In this document: positions 43,291 through 52,823 of the stretch, one piece after another | Numbering within the stretch: position 1 is the first letter of the stretch | How the letters are laid out: each line of letters begins with the position of its first letter | Origin: Canna indica | Taxonomy: Eukaryota > Streptophyta > Magnoliopsida > Zingiberales > Cannaceae | DNA: 64,000 bases | Assembly (NCBI GenBank): GCA_034359265.1 | Contig: CP136890.1 | Coordinates: 101,705,501 to 101,769,500 of the forward strand | Reading direction: 5' to 3' | Notes under the pieces: generated by a model | Databases searched by the model: none | What the model was told of the DNA's origin: nothing | The model's input: only the letters and a program-made list of their open reading frames with translations | Position numbers and translations under genes: made by a program

Positions 43291-43380
43291 TAAGGTGATT
43301 ATGTCTAACAACTACTAGTCATAATTAACTTTAGTGTCAGTGGCAAATCTAGATTCTAGAAAAGCTAGAAGTATGGAGAA

Positions 43381-44759
43381 ATATATTGCATTTTGATTCC
43401 TCTGGTTTTGCATTATAGTATATGAACTTGCTGTGTTAGCCAATTTCCTCCTATTTGAAGCAATTTCCTCCATATCTAGTTTCTGATTTTCTAGTCTGAC
43501 CAGCTTGTTCTCTTTGATTCTGATAACTATTTTCATTTTGTGTGAAAATTTCAAAATTCAGTATCTTTATTCTGATTGGTTTGGTTTCAAATACATTGTG
43601 AAGCTTATATAACAAGCAATTTGATTAAATGCCTCATATTTGATATGGAAGATTCTTCCTTGGGAAAGTAATGAGTTCAATAACTTCAAAGATGAGAGGT
43701 ACTGCATAATATGATGGAAGTGCCTCATGTTCTGATTTTTTGCTGAATTAAGTACTCTTTTAGTCAATTGTACTTGGGTTGTTTATAATTTGTTGTACCA
43801 TTAGGCTAATAAAAATTGCCTTGGCTGACTTCTAAATTGCTTGCAAGCAGATCACGTGAGATTAACAATCTTCATTAGCATACTTAATACTATATTAAGA
43901 AAATTAGTAGCTTTTGGAATTTATTTTTCTGGCTTTCAGCTTGATATACAAGGAAGGAACTACTAATTCTTTCTCTTCTATAATAATTGCTAGTAGTTGG
44001 ATGATACATTTATTACCTCATCTAATTGCAAAAGTTGGTCTAACTGGAGATGACAGGGTGTTCAGAAGTTAGGGAGATTGGGTTTGTTTTGAGGATGGTT
44101 ATTTTGTAAATTGTAGCGTTCTGTTTTTAGCTAATAGTTTATGTTTCAATCCTGAAATTGTCAAAGGTGTTTCACCTTCTTTGAAGCATTCAGATGTAAG
44201 TAGAAGAGTAGATGCTCCTAATTATAATTTATAAGGAGGTCTCTGGTTCAACTTCCTTTAGGTAGAATAAGGATATGCAATATCTTCAATTCTGACGTGA
44301 AGTGCACGGCCAGTGGCCCTCTGCTTTCACCACCCAGAAATCTGAATGAAATATGACCTTTAGGTGAGTGATTATATAATTCTTTGAAAAAAACAAAAAT
44401 AGGAATATGACTCGAGATATATTGCTCATTCTATTCTGTGAGATCTTGTTGATATGGGAGCTCATTAATTAACTAGTTAACAGAACTGTCTCCTTCAATG
44501 AAGCCATTCTGTTGTACTTACATTAATTGAAATTAATTAACCAACTACAAAAATCTCAAAAGCAAGCTTAAATAAATTAGAATGATAATAACAAGCACCG
44601 AGAAGAAGATGTAACGGAGTGATTTCGAGGTTTAGCCATTGAGTAATTAAAAGGAAAGATGTCAAAGAATATTAACTGCATGCGGAGAGCAGAGATTTCG
44701 ATGCCTTTATTGATTCTTCGGCCAATTCAATTCAGTCTCAAGAGGAAGTGCAGTGCAGA
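43381..44759. repeat. Duplicated spacer segment (partner at 37971-39586)
   Basis: The sequence matches 37971-39030 and then 39260-39586 with small indels, lacking the Mutator-like MITE. The unidentified frame at 38649-38960 is present here only in broken form. Its right part, including the 'ctcgagatatattgctcatt' and 'gtgagatcttgttgatat' blocks, is the standard downstream flank of each F-box copy. Confidence 0.75.
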
Positions 44760-45905
44760 TCATCGATCATAATTAAGCAATTGGCGATTGCTGTGCTGTA
44801 AGTTTCCTATTCTGGCCAAATTGTTGTAATCCAAGTATATATATCGTCTTGGTACACACCCCTTATCCAATTCATTAGCCACAAGTTTTCTCGTCTTCAA
44901 ATCATAACAAACCAGCTCCGATTCGATCCTATCTACTGAATACAGAGTCACGTAGATTTTGTCATCTCCTCTGAATCCGTACGGGACAGGAAAGTAGCTA
45001 CCGATGTCTTCTAAAACAACATCCGAGGGGAGCCGGTGCCGCTGCACCCACTCTCCAACCCCCTCCATCGTCCATATCAGTATCGCATTGTCATCCAGGC
45101 ACTGAGTGCATGTCAAGATGCTCCGATCATGTGTCACCTCTAGCATCTGATATCTCAGCTCCTCAGTACTGCCCGGCAATGGCGCGTAACCTGCTGCATC
45201 ATTCTCAAGATCGTACCAGATCACGTAGTTGTTGGCCTTCCAATACATAATGCCTCGTCCGTACAAACCAAAACCTTCAACAATATGGACGCCATTCACT
45301 GTGAGTTTTTTATTTGAAACCGCCCACTCTCGGGTGTGCGAGGAGAAGATCTCGAACGAGTACTGCTTCCTAATCCCGAATACTCCTTCTCGGTGTGTTT
45401 CAACGATGCATGCGACTCTGTAGCGAGCAGGCCTTCTCTTCAAATCGAACGCTAATCCCGCATGACAACAGCTCCTGTAGCCCCTGATTCCGGGAACAAT
45501 GTGGCCCTGCTTTGTCACTGGATTACACACGTAGAGGAAGTAAAGGAAACCATGCCCTCGCAATAAGAGCAACAAGAGGCCGTCCGTGGAGGAAATATTC
45601 CCAAACACCGTAGCCGCGACGCCGGGGTACGACAGTTCGAAAGATTCGACGGAGGTGTTGGTTGGCAAGAACCCGAGGACGCCCTTCTTGTGGTAGACGA
45701 TGAAGGAGGAGATCGGCGGCCCGTGGCGGGACTGCTCGTGCGCGAAATGGAGGTCGTCGGAGATGAGGCGGCACCACGTCTTGCACACCAACTTCAACCT
45801 GGCCAGCGCCTTGAAGGGTACCTGCGGGAGGATGCTGTAGTGGAGGATTTCTTCCGGCAGCCGCCGAGCGGCTGCTCCAGGGAGGGCAGGCGTATTGTTA
45901 GCCAT
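44760..45905 (-). CDS. F-box protein, copy 3 (intact)
   Basis: This intronless gene encodes 381 residues beginning MANNTPALPGAAARRLPEEI. The F-box (RLPEEILHYSILPQVPFKALARLKLVC, about 15-41 and on) is nearly identical to copy 2, but the first 14 residues differ. The C-terminal propeller-like region carries the same motifs (YGRGIMYWKANNYVIWYDLE, GDDKIYVTLYSVD, YLDYNNLARIGNLQ). It is probably an SCF substrate receptor. Sequence differences from copy 2 are spread through the C-terminal half, the part expected to bind targets. A TATATATAC stretch lies just upstream. No break was seen. Confidence 0.88.
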   Translation of the reverse strand: MANNTPALPGAAARRLPEEILHYSILPQVPFKALARLKLVCKTWCRLISDDLHFAHEQSRHGPPISSFIVYHKKGVLGFLPTNTSVESFELSYPGVAATVFGNISSTDGLLLLLLRGHGFLYFLYVCNPVTKQGHIVPGIRGYRSCCHAGLAFDLKRRPARYRVACIVETHREGVFGIRKQYSFEIFSSHTREWAVSNKKLTVNGVHIVEGFGLYGRGIMYWKANNYVIWYDLENDAAGYAPLPGSTEELRYQMLEVTHDRSILTCTQCLDDNAILIWTMEGVGEWVQRHRLPSDVVLEDIGSYFPVPYGFRGDDKIYVTLYSVDRIESELVCYDLKTRKLVANELDKGCVPRRYIYLDYNNLARIGNLQHSNRQLLNYDR

Positions 45906-45975
45906 TGATAACTCTCTCTAGTCTAAGACATAGACATATATATACTTATCATCTGTTTTGACCTGGCACTAGCGT

Positions 45976-45982
<7 letters not shown>

Positions 45983-46024
<42 letters not shown>
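45983..46024. repeat. TA microsatellite
   Basis: About 21 consecutive TA units. It lies beyond the promoter of F-box copy 3, at the position where the other copies have short T- and A-rich runs. Confidence 0.9.
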
Positions 46025-46028
<4 letters not shown>

Positions 46029-46299
46029 TTTTTTTTGACAATAATATATATATTAATTTAATCTTTTTTTAATTCAAACTGTTCACTTTACTTAAATGCA
46101 AATAAATAAATATTTATATTTTTTACCAACGTTTATAGTTAAATTAATGCATTTTATTAATCATTATCTTTCTCGTTAGTGGTTAAATCTTTTCTATTTT
46201 ATCCTTCATTCAACTGTTAGCAACAATTATCAAATGATATGAATATTCCCTTATTTTTATACTTTTATTAAAAGATGGAATAAAAATGACAGAATTTTA

Positions 46300-46970
46300 G
46301 GTATAATTAATGATTCTTTAGAATGTTAAATAATTTTATTAATTTCAAATATTATTAATTATTTCCTAATCTTTGGATTTAGTTAATTATGTTCGCTTAA
46401 TTTTTAAATTTTTTAATAAAATTTATAAAGCCTGATTAATTCTCAAAATTTCAAATATATTTATTTATGATTACTTAATTTGAGTAATTTTGAATGTTAT
46501 TAATTATTTTCAAATTTTTTAATCTTATTAATTATGTCCACTCAATTTCCAAATTTTTAAATCCAATTAATTACACATGATTAATTTCCAAAATTTTGAA
46601 TCTATTTAATCATGTCCACTTAATTTCAAATATTATTTTCACTCTATAATCGTGCTGGCTTAATTTAGTTGATTTAGAATTTATTAATTTTTAAAAATAT
46701 ATTAATTTCGAATTTTATTAATTACATGTTTAATTTTTGAATTTTCGAATCCAATTAATTATATCGGCTTAATTTCTATTTTTATTTTCTCTCGATAATT
46801 ATCATGTTTAATTTGCTTAATTTTTAATTTTATTAATTTTTGAAATACATATTAATTTCGAATTTTTAAATTTCAAATTTTATTAATTATTTTTAAATTT
46901 GTGAATTTTATTAATTATGCATGCTTAATTTTAAAATATATTTTCAAATTTGAATTACTTGTCATATGTT
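46300..46970. repeat. AT-rich degenerate tandem repeat, F-box copy 3 spacer
   Basis: The longest of the four arrays of the TTAATTATGTCCACTCAATT / TTTCAAATTTTTTAATC motif family. Repeats are diverged and of uneven length. Confidence 0.68.
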
Positions 46971-46974
46971 TTTG

Positions 46975-49000
46975 AATTACTTATCATCTGTTTTGACCTG
47001 GCACTGGTTGTTTGATGATACAATTTTTTTTATTTTGATAGAAAATAATATTTTAATTTTTTCAATTTGGTTCTTATATTTTAAAAATATCAATTTATTT
47101 CATAAGAATAATTTAATCTTATTTTTATTAATTTAAATGCAAAAAAAATAAATATTTATATTTTTTACGGTCGTTTATAGTTAAATCTTTTCTATTTTGT
47201 CCTTCATTCAACTAGTAGCAACAATTATCAAATGACGTGAATATTCACTTGTTTTTTATACTTAAATTAAAAGTTAGATTAAAAATGATGAATTTTTAGG
47301 TGTAATGATTCTTTAAAAGGATAAAAGAGGATCAATTTGGAACAGAAAAAAAAAAAAATCGAAGACAAATTGAAGTAAAATTGAGGATCAATTTTGTTGG
47401 ATTCAATTAGGTCCGGTTCAGACCTAATTAAGTGGGCCCTATAGAGTTGGAAATTTCCAATTGAGCTCGGTTTGAACTTAATTTTCAAGATTTTAATTGT
47501 CTGACGTTATAGTCTACCATATAAGATGAAAATAACTACTATGGAACCAACTCCATAGAAAATCTTATGGAGTCGAGCTCCAGTAACTCAGCACGAATCA
47601 CAAAGCAACTTTTTGTTGCTTTGCGATTCGTGCTAAGTCATCGGACTCCGGCTCCATAGAAGATGCGTTCGTATAAGATAGTGGAACAAAAGTTTACATA
47701 ACTATTTCACAATAGTTTTGAAATAATTCATATGAAATATAATATTTTTCTCGTACAACATTTAGAATTAATTTTGCTGAGAATAATATTTTGAATCAAA
47801 CCATATCTTTTTAAAAAAAAGAAAGAAAGAGAAGGCAAAAGAAACTAGTAAATTAAATAATAATAATAATAATAATAATAAAAGGAAGGATAGATAATAT
47901 TTATTTTTTATTAAATATTTAATAAATAATAATACAAGTAAAAAGTTATGATTCCATTTGGAGTTCAAAAATTTTAAAATTTTAAAATGCAAAGATATTT
48001 GTTTGATTCGGACTTTTGAATTTTCTTTCAAATAAAGAAAAATAAAATAAACCATTTTTTAGAAATAAAATATTTAATAGGTAATATATAAGATATAATA
48101 TATTGCTGAATATTTAAGGTGATATTCATACTGAACAAATTATTTAATAATAAATTAAAAAATTGGACCAAATTAAATAGATTAAATTCTAATACATATA
48201 AATATATCAAAAATGAAATAAAAATTTCAAATGCAATTTGTTGAAATGGATAAAAAAATTAAAGGAAAAACTTTTAAAAAACTAAACATAAAAAATAAGT
48301 AGATAATAAATATAATATAATATGATATAATAAGATAGATAAACTAAATTTTGTACTAAAATAATATAAAAATATATAACAAAAACATTTAAGTAATGTC
48401 AAGTATAAAAATAAAAGTATGAAGTAATGATATAAAAAATATGAATAATTACAAAAATAACAAAAATAACTAAGATAAATAAAAAGCAATATAAAAGACA
48501 AAAAAAAAAAGGATAACTTAGAAATCCTCATGGAGTCTCTCATAAATGTGAATCTAGTTTTATTAAAATTGAAACTACTATGATTAAGCCTAAACCTAAA
48601 CTAAGAGTGAACATGTGTTACAAAAAAGTGAACCTAGCATATTCAGTGTAGGTTAGTTTTAATGATGCTAGGTTCATTCTTAAAAATGCTAAGTTCACTC
48701 ATACGTGGTGCTCCATAAAATTTCTATCGAGCCCAGCTCCATAGTAATTTTTTTCGCTAAATTGGAAAGAGCTTTCACAGAGAGTTGTCGATAAAGACGT
48801 ACGAAATCATCCGACAATGTCCTCCCTCGGTTCCGATATGGAAAGAATTGTTCAACTCTGTTCAGCGGGGTAACAATTACAGTTGTTAAAATCAAAATAA
48901 AATGAAATAATTTTAAAAAATTGATTATCTTAATGATTACTTCCAATTTCCAAGACATGTTCATTTTTTTCATGCAAAAAATGACTAGCGCAAAGATGAG
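46975..49000. other. AT-rich spacer of F-box copy 3 unit
   Basis: No gene is seen. It starts with a partial second copy of the F-box upstream flank (46980-47290, from 'atctgttttgacctggcact'). A foldback lies at 47560-47666 and an AAT microsatellite at about 47860-47880. Positions 47930-48270 repeat 34428-34770. The words 'ctccatag' / 'ctatggag' recur near 47538 and 48745 in opposite orientation, so a larger inverted-repeat element of about 1.2 kb is possible. The end (about 48920-49000) matches kinesin 3-prime flank at 52490-52565. Confidence 0.5.
47560..47666. repeat. Foldback hairpin, arms about 50 bases
   Basis: The inner arms 47590-47609 and 47615-47634 pair at 19 of 20 positions around a 5-base T loop. 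The outer 30 bases on each side pair less perfectly. It may be a small MITE. No target duplication was identified. Confidence 0.7.
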
Positions 49001-49008
49001 CATAGAAG

Positions 49009-49416
49009 TAGGGGTGTAAGTGAGCCGAGCAGCTCGTGAGCTACTCGAGATCGACTCGATGAAAACTCGAGCTCAAGCAAAGTTATACTCGACTCGAGCG
49101 GCTCGCGAGCCTAATCGAGCTTCATATATTGATATATAATTATATAAATATTAATATTTTATATGGGGCTAAGCATAAACCTAAGTCGAGCCGAGCTTAA
49201 TCGAGCTTGAACGAGCTCGGTCACGCTTGAGAAAAATAAACGAGCATAAACGATCTTAAATGAGCCTAGCTCGAGTTACTTGAGTCGAGCTCGAGCCGAT
49301 CTCGAGCCTGGATATTGAAGCTCGATCTAGCTCGAGTTCGAGCTCGAGCTCGAGCTCGACATTTCTTAAACGAGCAGAGCTTGAGCACAAGCAAGCTCGG
49401 CTCGATTACACCCCTA
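49009..49416. mobile_element. hAT-family MITE
   Basis: This 408-base element starts TAGGGGTGTAAGTGAGCCGA and ends with the inverted counterpart CTCGGCTCGATTACACCCCTA. It is flanked by a perfect 8-bp target duplication, CATAGAAG (49001-49008 and 49417-49424). The uninterrupted homologues at 37375 and 52570 lack the insert. The terminal TAGGGGTG and 8-bp duplication identify the hAT superfamily. The interior is made of GAGCTCGAGC-like words and has no transposase. Confidence 0.9.
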
Positions 49417-49424
49417 CATAGAAG

Positions 49425-49601
49425 GAATGACTATTTCGAATGAGGGACAAAAGGATTCTAACTAGACAATATGGAAATGGAGATGTTAATAATAACATAT
49501 TGAAAATACATGTACAAATACAACTCATGAAAACAAGAGAAAAATTTAACAAGCGTGCTCGGTGAATTACACAACCAAATGTGGCCAATTAAAATGCAAG
49601 T
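49425..49601. repeat. Piece of kinesin 3-prime flank in F-box copy 3 unit
   Basis: Similar to 37385-37560 and 52580-52760, the DNA just beyond the kinesin stop codon. The kinesin coding part that should follow is missing and the Mutator-like MITE copy 2 sits at the break. Confidence 0.75.
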
Positions 49602-49808
49602 GAACATGAATAGAAAATCTATGAATGAGTGGATATGAACTTTAAGCGATTGAACATGGATAGAAAATGAATAGACTTGAACAAGAATAAAAAATGAATG
49701 TATATGAACATATTCATTCCTTTTTTATTCATGTTCAATCGCTTAAAGTTCATATTCACTCGTTCATAGAGATTTATACGAACAGACCGCTCATATCAAT
49801 TTTTTCCC
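49602..49808. mobile_element. Mutator-like MITE copy 2, one end truncated
   Basis: It is the same family as 39031-39259: the arms contain ATGAACTTTAAGCGATTGAA and its complement. The right end is complete to the ATTTTTTCCC region. The left end starts within the arm, so part was lost at the junction with kinesin flank DNA. Confidence 0.68.
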
Positions 49809-50394
49809 TATATATTTGAATGTTTACTGCACTTTTTGATAAATTTCAATATCTATGTTCATGATGCATAATCAAGAGGTCTCTGGTAAGGATGCAATAT
49901 CTTCAATTCTCAATGGTAATCCCCTCTACCTTGGGGAATACGATGGCATGCGGTTTTCTGACGTGGAGTGCACGGCCAGTGGCCCTCGGCCTTCACCCAA
50001 AAATCTGAATGAAATCTAACCTTTAGGTTAGTGATTATATGACTTATCAAAAATAGGAATATGACTCGAGATATATATATATTGCTCATTTTATTCTGTG
50101 AGATCTTGTTGATATGGGAGCTCATTAATTAGGTGGTTAACAAAACTGTCTCCTTCAAATGAAGGCATTCTGTTGTACTTACATTAATTGAAATTAAACC
50201 AACTACAAAAATCTCAAAAGCAAGCTTAAATAAATAGAATGATAATAACAAGCACCGAGAAGATGTAACGGAGTGATTTCAAGGTTTAACCCATTGAATA
50301 ATTAAAAGGAAAGATTTGTCAAATAATAACTGCATGATCCTTTATTGTAAAGTAGGAAAGTTTTGCAGTAGCTCAAGAGGAAGAGTAGTGCAGA
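49809..50394. repeat. Downstream flank of F-box copy 4
   Basis: It shares the 'gcggttttctgacgtg...cggccagtg' and 'gagatcttgttgatatggga' blocks with the flanks of copies 2 and 3 (38970-39590, 44290-44760). No gene is seen. Confidence 0.7.
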
Positions 50395-51481
50395 TCATCG
50401 ATCGTAATTAAGCAATTGGCAACTGCTGTGCTGTAAGTTCCCTATTCTGGCCAAATTGTTGCAATCCAAGTATACATATTGTCTCGGTGAACACCGCTTA
50501 TCCAATTCATTAGCCATAAGTAATTTTCTCGTCTTCAAATCATAACAAACCAGCTTCGATTTCCTCCTATGTAATGAATGCTAAATCACGTAGATTTTGT
50601 CTATCTCCTCTGAATCCGAACGTGACGGAACTAAAGTAGGTTCACCCACTCTCTACCCCCCTCCATCGTCCATATCAGTATCGCATTGTCATTCAGGCAC
50701 TGAGTGCATGTCAACGTGCTCTGATCATATGTCACCTCTAGCATCCGATCATATTTCAGCTCCTCGGTACTGCTCGGCAATGGCGCGTAACCTGCTGCAT
50801 TATTCTCAAGATCGTACCAGATCATGTTGTTGTCGGCCTTCCAATACATAATGCCTCGTGCATACAAACCAAAACCTTCAAGCATGTGGAGGTCATTCAC
50901 TGTGAGTTTTTGATTTGATCTCGAATGAGTACTCCTTCCTAATCTCGAACACTCCTCTTCGTCGTGTAAGTGTTTCAACGATGCATGCGACTCTGTAGCG
51001 AGCAGGCCTCCTCTTCGAATCGAACGCTAATCCCGCATGACAACAGCGGCGCCTGTAGCCGCTGCTTCCGGGAACCCAGTGGCCCTGCATTGCCACTGGA
51101 TCACACATGCACGTAGAGGAAGCAAATATCGAAAACTCGCAGTAAGAGCAAGAAGAGGCCGTCCGTGGAGGAAAACTCGACCAGCCTATTCGCGACGCCG
51201 GGGAACGAAAGCTCGAAAGAGTCGTCGGAGGTGTTGGTGGGCACGAACCCGAGGCCGTCCTCCTTGTCGTAGACGATGAAGGAGGAGATCATCGGCGGCC
51301 CGTGGCGGGACTGCTCGTGCGCGAAATGGAGGTCGTCGGAGATGAGGCGGCACCACGTCTTGCACACCAACTTCAACCTGGCCAGCGCCTTGAAAGGTAT
51401 CCGCGGGAGGATGCTGTAGTGGAGGATTTCTTCCGGCAGCCGCTCGGCGGATAGAGAGAGAGCAAGCGATTTGTTCGCCAT
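50395..51481 (-). pseudogene. F-box gene copy 4, frameshifted mosaic
   Basis: ATG 51481 opens MANKSLALSLSAERLPEEIL. At nucleotide level this 5-prime part is identical to copy 2 over more than 200 bases, including the leader. The frame is then broken by a 4-base insertion after FLYV (near 51100-51110), by a deletion of about 35-40 bases in the FSSHTGEW region (near 50918), and by a further deletion near 50630 in the region after EWVN. The 3-prime part resembles copies 1 and 3 rather than copy 2, so the copy looks like a product of gene conversion or unequal crossing-over. It lies directly downstream of the complete kinesin gene, the presumed ancestral arrangement. Confidence 0.88.
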
Positions 51482-52823
51482 TGATAACTCTTTCAAGGGA
51501 TACTAAGACATAGACATATATATATAGTCATTAATTTTTTAAATTAATTATCATCTGTTTTGACCTGGCACTAGCGTTTATTTTGGTAAAAAAATATATG
51601 AAAGTTTTAATATTTTTCTTCAATTTGGTTCTTATATTTTAAAAACATCAATTTATTTAAATAATAATAATTAAATCTTCTTTCAATTATATTTATATTC
51701 ACTTTATTTAAACGCAAATAAATAAATATTTATATTTTTTTACAAGCGTTTTTAGTTAAATTAATTCATTTCATTAATCATTATCTTTCTCGTTTATAGT
51801 TAAACTAATGCATTTTATTAATCATTATCTTTTTCGTTCTGGTTAAATCTTTTCTATTTTATCCTTCATTCAACTTTTAGCAACAACTATCAAATGATAA
51901 TATGTATATTCACTTATTTTTATATTTAAATTAAAAGATAGATTAAAAAATTGCAGAATTTTAGGTGTAATTAATTCTTCTTTTAAATGATAAAAAAATA
52001 TTAATTTCAAATTTTATTAATTATTTCCAATTTTTTTAATCTTATTAACTATGTCCATTTAATTTCTAAATTTTTGAATAAAATTAATTAAGCATGATTA
52101 ATTTCAAAAAAATTATGATTACTAATTTGATTAATTTAGAATCTTATTAATTATTTTCAAATTTTTGAATCTTATTAATTATGACCGCTTAATTTTTAAA
52201 TTTTTTAATCCAATTAATTACTCATGATTAATTTCCAATTTTTTAATACATTTAATTATGTCTACTTAATTTCAAATGTTATTTGTCATCCATAATTTTG
52301 TCTACTTAATTTGGTCAATTTCAAATTTTATTAATTTTCGAAATAAATATTAATTTCGAATTTTATTAATTAAATGCCAAATTTTTAAATTTTCGAATCT
52401 ATTTAGTTATATCTGTTTAATTTTCATTTTTATTTTCCCTCCATAATTATCAATTCTTTCAAACACATAAATATTTGTCAGTAAAATTGGATTATCTAAT
52501 GATTAGTTCCAATTTCCAAGACATGTTCGCTTTTTTCAAGTGAAAAAATGACTTGCACAAAGGTGAGCAGAGAAGAAATGACTATTGCGGATGAGGGACA
52601 AAAGATTCTAACTAGATAATATGGAAATTGAGATGTTAATAATAAATAGCTGATCAAGCTTAAAAATATATGTACAAATACAACACATGAAAGCAGGAGA
52701 AAATTTAACAAGCGTGCCTGGTGAATTACACAGCCAAATGTGGCCAATTAAAATGCTAGTGAATTTGAGCAGTTGAACGAACTGCCAAATATTACTGACA
52801 AATTAAACAACAATGCATTAGCA
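51482..52823. other. Spacer between F-box copy 4 and the kinesin gene
   Basis: It contains the F-box upstream flank, then AT-rich DNA with the degenerate tandem repeat at 51950-52440, then the 3-prime flank of the kinesin gene. This undamaged arrangement is the reference for the fragments at 36.5-37.9, 40.8-42.0 and 46-49.6 kb. A minus-strand frame of 83 codons at 52496-52747 recurs in two other copies but is probably 3-prime UTR. Confidence 0.6.
51950..52440. repeat. AT-rich degenerate tandem repeat, F-box copy 4 spacer
   Basis: The same motif family as at 36760, 41130 and 46300 (TTAATTATGACCGCTTAATT, TTTCAAATTTTTGAATC). Copies are diverged, with a period of roughly 40-50 bases. Confidence 0.68.

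Larger units (their letters stand above)
42013..43297 (+). mobile_element. Truncated copia element, gag portion only
   Basis: Kinesin intron homology stops at 42012 and a copia leader begins with TGTTGTGACTACG. A primer-binding site TGGTATCAGAGC is at 42184-42195, followed by an intact gag frame. There is no protease, integrase or RT, and no 3-prime LTR was seen. GATTAT occurs at both proposed borders (42007-42012, 43297-43302), but a 6-base match may be chance. The gag is related to, but clearly diverged from, that of the complete copia element at 2710-8068. Confidence 0.7.

Noticed and set aside
52496..52747. Small minus-strand frame beginning MATFGCVIHQARLLNF, also at 37298-37543 and 49406-49588
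   Set aside because: It lies in the kinesin 3-prime flank. Its presence in three places follows from the segmental duplication, and its C-terminal part is not conserved.
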